From assembly GCA_025352485.1 (NCBI GenBank), contig JANXTJ010000126.1:1-9914 (forward strand): a stretch of DNA of 9,914 bases, in the 5' to 3' direction. The notes beneath the pieces were generated by a model, which had not been told where the DNA came from, did not search any database, and saw only the letters and a program-made list of their open reading frames with translations. Each line of letters starts with the position of its first letter. Positions within the stretch are counted from its first letter, which is position 1. Made by a program: the position numbers and the translations under genes. This stretch comes from Salinibacterium sp. (lineage in GTDB: Bacteria > Actinomycetota > Actinomycetes > Actinomycetales > Microbacteriaceae). Positions 7,409 through 9,914 of this stretch are shown here, piece after piece.

Positions 7409-8041
7409 CTAACGAGGCCAGGCCGGCCGAAATTGGATGCTGATCCGGGGGCCGACCGCCTGTTTCGTTTTCAAGATGGCGTGCTCGTAGGTGCGCTGGC
7501 ACGAGCCGCCCATCACGATCAGGTCGCCGTGGCCCACCGGAAACTTCATGGTCGGGCCGCCGCCCTTGGGGCGCACCGACAGCGTGCGCTGGGCGCCGAC
7601 CGAAAGAATGGCCACCATCGTGTCTCGCTCGATGGTGCGGCCCACGCGGTCACCGTGCCACGCCACGCTGTCGTCGCCGGTGCGGTAAAAGCACAGGCCT
7701 GCGGTCTCGAAGACCTGGCCGGGCGGGCGACCGTAGTGGTCGTTGAGCGCACGGCCGGCGGCGCTCAGCACCGGGTCGGGTAGGCGCGAACCGGCACCGA
7801 ACCACGACACCAGCCGGGGCACGGCCACCACCTTGTCGTACATCTCGCGGGTGTCTGCCCGCCACGGAACATCCACCGCCAACCGCTCGAAGAGCGCGTC
7901 GGAATTCGACAGCCATCCCGGCCTGATATCGACCCAGGCACCCGCATCGAGCGGGATGCGCTCAACCATCAGGCCGAGTGGGCGCAATTCGGGCTCGGAG
8001 AGTATGTCGTCAAACAGCGAGGCCTGAAATGCAATGCTCAT
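7409..8041 (-). CDS. alkB: AlkB-family 2-oxoglutarate/Fe(II) DNA dealkylase
   Basis: 210 residues. It is predicted to remove methyl groups from alkylated bases such as 1-methyladenine and 3-methylcytosine by oxidative demethylation, using Fe(II), 2-oxoglutarate and oxygen. The metal-binding triad is visible: His129 and Asp131 in WHGDR, and His187 in YEHAI. The 2-oxoglutarate/substrate arginines are Arg199 and Arg205 in GPRISIQFR. Also typical are FYRTGDDSVAWH at 118-129, LSVGAQRTL at 146-154 and HGDLIVMGGSCQRTYEH at 171-187. The layout is closest to the short ALKBH2/3-like bacterial AlkB proteins. The start is the ATG at 8041; no Shine-Dalgarno precedes it and a -10 element lies six bases away, so it is probably leaderless. 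A LexA-like box 20 bases upstream suggests SOS control. Before the IS insertion it lay 60 bp downstream of the SDR gene. Confidence 0.94.
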   Translation of the reverse strand: MSIAFQASLFDDILSEPELRPLGLMVERIPLDAGAWVDIRPGWLSNSDALFERLAVDVPWRADTREMYDKVVAVPRLVSWFGAGSRLPDPVLSAAGRALNDHYGRPPGQVFETAGLCFYRTGDDSVAWHGDRVGRTIERDTMVAILSVGAQRTLSVRPKGGGPTMKFPVGHGDLIVMGGSCQRTYEHAILKTKQAVGPRISIQFRPAWPR

Positions 8042-8047
8042 TACCCG

Positions 8048-8076
8048 AGCGTAGCAATGTTCGAAGATATGTTCGA
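8048..8076 (-). promoter_or_regulatory. Putative alkB promoter
   Basis: On the minus strand a TACGCT -10 (8053-8048, TANNNT type) lies six bases from the alkB ATG and 17 bases after TCGAAC (8076-8071), a weak -35 that is also the left half of the SOS box. It predicts a leaderless transcript. Confidence 0.45.
8061..8076 (-). promoter_or_regulatory. LexA-type SOS box upstream of alkB
   Basis: On the minus strand TCGAACATATCTTCGA matches the actinobacterial/Bacillus SOS box TCGAAC-N4-GTTCGA at 11 of 12 defined positions; only the first base of the right half-site differs. It ends 19 bases before the alkB ATG and overlaps its predicted -35 element, as expected for a repressor site. The plus strand also shows a direct repeat ATGTTCGA at 8057-8064 and 8069-8076. 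Confidence 0.7.
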
Positions 8077-8102
8077 GTGTTTCGCGGCTAAGCGCAGACG
8101 GC

Positions 8103-8122
8103 TAGGGTGTGTCTTGCAATTG
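8103..8122 (+). repeat. Left TA target duplication and left inverted repeat of the IS
   Basis: TA (8103-8104) followed by the left inverted repeat beginning GGGTGTGTCTTG at 8105. Confidence 0.85.
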
Positions 8123-9047
8123 GTTTGGTGTGGCGGCTGGGATCGTTGCGTCATGTCACGTTTCGCGTTGTTGTCGGATGCTCAGTGGGATTTGATCGGC
8201 GGGTTTTTGCCGGGGCCGACGGGGCGCAAGGGGCGCCCGTTCGCTGACGCCAGGTCGATGGTCGAGGGCATCGTCTACCGGTATCGGACAGGGATTGCGT
8301 GGCGGGATCTGCCCGCGACGTTCGGTGCGTGGCAGACCGTGTGGGCGTGGCACCACCGGATGGCTGGCGAAGGCACGTGGGATCGGGTGCTGGCTGCCTT
8401 GACGGCGAAGGCTGACGCGGTCGGCCAGGTCGACTGGTCATTGTCGGTGGACTCCACGATCACTCGGGCGCATCAGCATGCAACGAACGTGACGCGCCTC
8501 ACGGGGGGCTTCATCGAACTACAAGAATCGGAGCACGCCCGAGCCGCCTGATCATGGAATAGGCCGGTCGCGGGGCGGTTTGTCGACGAAGATCCATCAG
8601 CTCGTAGACGGGCGCGGGCTGCCGCTGGTGATCGCGATCACAGCCGGTCAGGCTGGGGACTCTCCCATGCTGTTGCCCCTGCTGGCTGAGCTGCAGGTGA
8701 CCCGCCCGACGGGACGTCCAAGAACACGGCCCGACGCGCTTCGCGGCGACAAGGCCTACTCGTCTCGAGCGATCCGAACCCACCTCCGCGAACGCGGCAT
8801 CACGGCGGTGATCCCCGAACCCTCCGACCAGCAAGGCCACCGCAAACGGCGAGGCTCACGCGGCGGCCGCCCCGTCGGCTACGACCACGACGACTACCGC
8901 AACCGCAACGTCATCGAGCGGCGCTTCTGCCACCTCAAACAATGGCGCGGACTCGCCACCCGCTACGACAAACAAGCCAGCACCTACCGCGCCGCCGTCG
9001 TCCTCAACGCCGTCATCGCCTGGACCCGACATTTACAAGACACGCCC
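8105..9047 (+). mobile_element. IS5-family (IS427-like) insertion sequence, complete, 943 bp
   Basis: The ends are inverted repeats: the left end GGGTGTGTCTTGCAATTG (8105-8122) and the complement of the right end GGGCGTGTCTTGTAAATG (9047-9030) match at 15 of 18 positions. Both ends are flanked by TA (8103-8104 and 9048-9049), giving a 2-bp target duplication within a CTAG target, which suits the IS427 group. Inside are two transposase frames on the plus strand with an intact DDE set. The near-identical ends and full length point to a recent or still active copy. Confidence 0.92.
8153..8551 (+). CDS. IS5-family transposase, N-terminal frame (orfA)
   Basis: 132 residues from the ATG at 8153 to TGA at 8549-8551. 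It is the N-terminal half of an IS427-like DDE transposase: MSRFALLSDAQWDLI at 1-15, GRKGRPFADARSMVEGIVYR at 24-43, RTGIAWRDLPATFGAWQTVW at 45-64, and SVDSTITRAHQHATN at 98-112 with the first catalytic Asp at 100. The frame stops just where homologous proteins continue into DHGIGRSRGG, which lies in the +1 frame. An open frame extends upstream to 8057 but leaves the IS, so the start is placed inside it. Confidence 0.88.
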   Translation: MSRFALLSDAQWDLIGGFLPGPTGRKGRPFADARSMVEGIVYRYRTGIAWRDLPATFGAWQTVWAWHHRMAGEGTWDRVLAALTAKADAVGQVDWSLSVDSTITRAHQHATNVTRLTGGFIELQESEHARAA

Positions 9048-9050
9048 TAG
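8550..9050 (+). CDS. IS5-family transposase, C-terminal frame (orfB)
   Basis: 166 residues if entered by a +1 shift at the orfA stop; there is no good ATG of its own, only a TTG at 8580. It carries DHGIGRSRGGLSTKIH at 1-16, TAGQAGDSPML at 31-41, the second catalytic Asp in GDKAYSSRAIR (residue 67), and the Y-2-R-3-E-6-K signature of IS4/IS5 transposases between Tyr116 and Lys130, with catalytic Glu123. Joined to orfA it gives a 298-residue protein with D100, D199 and E255, a normal size for the group. Its TAG stop is completed by the duplicated TA and the next flanking base. Confidence 0.88.
   Translation, partial: DHGIGRSRGGLSTKIHQLVDGRGLPLVIAITAGQAGDSPMLLPLLAELQVTRPTGRPRTRPDALRGDKAYSSRAIRTHLRERGITAVIPEPSDQQGHRKRRGSRGGRPVGYDHDDYRNRNVIERRFCHLKQWRGLATRYDKQASTYRAAVVLNAVIAWTRHLQDTP
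9030..9049 (-). repeat. Right inverted repeat and right TA target duplication of the IS
   Basis: The right inverted repeat ends at 9047 (CAAGACACGCCC on the plus strand) and is followed by TA (9048-9049). That TA is shared by the transposase stop TAG on the plus strand and the SDR stop TAG on the minus strand. Confidence 0.85.
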
Positions 9051-9874
9051 ATGCTGCGATGGTCGCGTACGGCACGTTCCAGCGCCTCGAGGGTCGGGGC
9101 GATGGCCGCATCCACGGCCAACGGATCGGTGACGTTGAGCCGCTGCATCGCGCGACGGCCTTCCGGTGCCGTGTTTATCTCGTGCTCGCCCGCTTCAAGC
9201 GCAGTCATCAGGTCGGTGATGACGTCATCCAGCGGGCGGCGACCCCAGCCGAGATCCGCACCGGCATTCTGCGACGTCATCATGGCGGTATCGGTCGCGC
9301 CGGGATAGACCGTCGCCACGTGGATGCCCGTACCGATGAGCTCGCGGCGAAGGGATTCGTCAAACCGCGAAAGTCCCGCCTTGGTCGCGGCGTAGACCGC
9401 ATAAAACGGCATCCCGACGAGGGCGATCCCGCTGGAAATCCCGAGGATGATGCTGCCCCGATGCTGACCGCTCTTGCGCAACGCCGGGATCATCGCCTTG
9501 GTGAGAAGAATGGGAGCAATGAGGTTGAGCGTCATCATCGACTGGATGTCTGCATCCGTCGACAATTCGAGCCGCCCCGCACGCACGTTGCCGGCATTGT
9601 TCACCAACAGGTCGAGCACCTCCCACGATGCGACCGTGTCGGCGACCCGCGCTACGGCGCCGTCGGCGGTGAGATCCGCGACCAGAATCTCGCTGGTACC
9701 GCCGACGGCGGCAACCAGAGTCGCGGTCTCAGTCAGCGTCGCGAGCGTGCGACCGACGAGCAGAAGGTGGCCGCCGCGGCGCCCAAACTCGAGCGCGAGA
9801 GCGCGGCCAATGCCTTGCCCCGCGCCGGTAATGATGCCGCGTCGATGGATAAGGTCCAGATTGTCGAGCGTCAC
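9047..9874 (-). CDS. Short-chain dehydrogenase/reductase (SDR), classical type
   Basis: 275 residues. It is an NAD(P)-dependent oxidoreductase with a single Rossmann domain; its substrate is not evident. Motifs: nucleotide-binding TGAGQGIG at 16-23, structural NNAG at 92-95, catalytic Ser148 in ISSG, and Tyr161/Lys165 in YAATK, with the usual 13-residue Ser-Tyr spacing. PGATDTAM at 191-198 follows strand 6. The start is a GTG at 9874 with a strong GGAAGGAAG seven bases upstream (9882-9890). The TAG stop is made of the duplicated TA and the last base of the IS. Before insertion the stop was also TAG, so the protein is unchanged. It was originally 60 bp upstream of alkB on the same strand. Confidence 0.93.
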   Translation of the reverse strand: MTLDNLDLIHRRGIITGAGQGIGRALALEFGRRGGHLLLVGRTLATLTETATLVAAVGGTSEILVADLTADGAVARVADTVASWEVLDLLVNNAGNVRAGRLELSTDADIQSMMTLNLIAPILLTKAMIPALRKSGQHRGSIILGISSGIALVGMPFYAVYAATKAGLSRFDESLRRELIGTGIHVATVYPGATDTAMMTSQNAGADLGWGRRPLDDVITDLMTALEAGEHEINTAPEGRRAMQRLNVTDPLAVDAAIAPTLEALERAVRDHRSI

Positions 9875-9914
9875 GAGTGTGCTTCCTTCCGCAACGGGCC
9901 TCGTTAGTAGTCCG

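Noticed and set aside
8057..8152. Transposase start at 8057, outside the IS
   Set aside because: It begins upstream of the left inverted repeat in the alkB leader. The ATG at 8153 gives the conserved MSRFALLSD N-terminus inside the element.
8942..9907. Long open frame (321 codons) on the plus strand covering the SDR region
   Set aside because: It starts inside the transposase in another frame and runs antisense to a well-supported SDR gene; the translation is compositionally biased with no recognisable domain.
1..9914. CRISPR array, tRNA/rRNA, toxin-antitoxin, restriction or phage-defence genes
   Set aside because: No regular spaced repeats, no RNA gene signatures and no defence-type protein motifs are visible on either strand. 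All long coding regions are explained by metabolic, repair, ice-binding or transposase families.

Overview
This 9.9 kb window is high-GC chromosomal DNA from an actinobacterium. The protein style, the promoters of TANNNT type and the LexA box of CGAAC-N4-GTTCG type all fit that group. A secreted DUF3494 ice-binding protein at the left edge suggests a cold-adapted lineage, plausibly a Microbacteriaceae such as Cryobacterium or a relative; the genus is inference. The content is mostly metabolic and stress-related. I found no phage, CRISPR array, restriction-modification, toxin-antitoxin, rRNA or tRNA genes.

Layout. Positions 1-1259 (minus) hold a secreted ice-binding protein: signal peptide, DUF3494 domain, then Ig-like repeats that run off the left edge. 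Positions 1405-2451 (minus) encode an LLM-class (bacterial luciferase-like) flavin monooxygenase. Positions 2595-4439 (minus) encode an unusual membrane protein that joins an alpha/beta hydrolase to a C-terminal block of about eight or nine membrane helices. Positions 4560-6314 (minus) encode the FAD-dependent glycerol-3-phosphate dehydrogenase GlpD. Divergent from it, at 6392-7363 (plus), is a SorC-family sugar-phosphate-sensing regulator, and the short shared intergenic region carries a perfect 14-bp palindrome. Positions 7409-8041 (minus) encode an AlkB-type DNA dealkylation dioxygenase with a near-consensus SOS box just upstream. Positions 8105-9047 are a complete IS5-family (IS427-like) insertion sequence with inverted repeats and a TA target duplication. 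Its transposase lies in two frames on the plus strand. Positions 9047-9874 (minus) encode a short-chain dehydrogenase/reductase.

How the parts relate. The SorC regulator probably controls glpD and perhaps the downstream hydrolase. The IS landed exactly in the stop codon of the SDR gene, inside a CTAG site, and rebuilt the TAG stop. Without the IS, SDR and alkB would be a tandem pair only 60 bp apart. The insertion left the alkB promoter and SOS box intact. Both alkB and glpD have a TACGCT -10 element 6-7 bases before an ATG that lacks a Shine-Dalgarno sequence, so both are probably leaderless.

The best leads are the SOS box on alkB, the stop-codon-regenerating IS insertion, the +1 frame relation of the transposase at a UGA codon, the hydrolase-membrane fusion, and the ice-binding protein with Ig-like repeats. 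I see no wholly new multi-gene system here.
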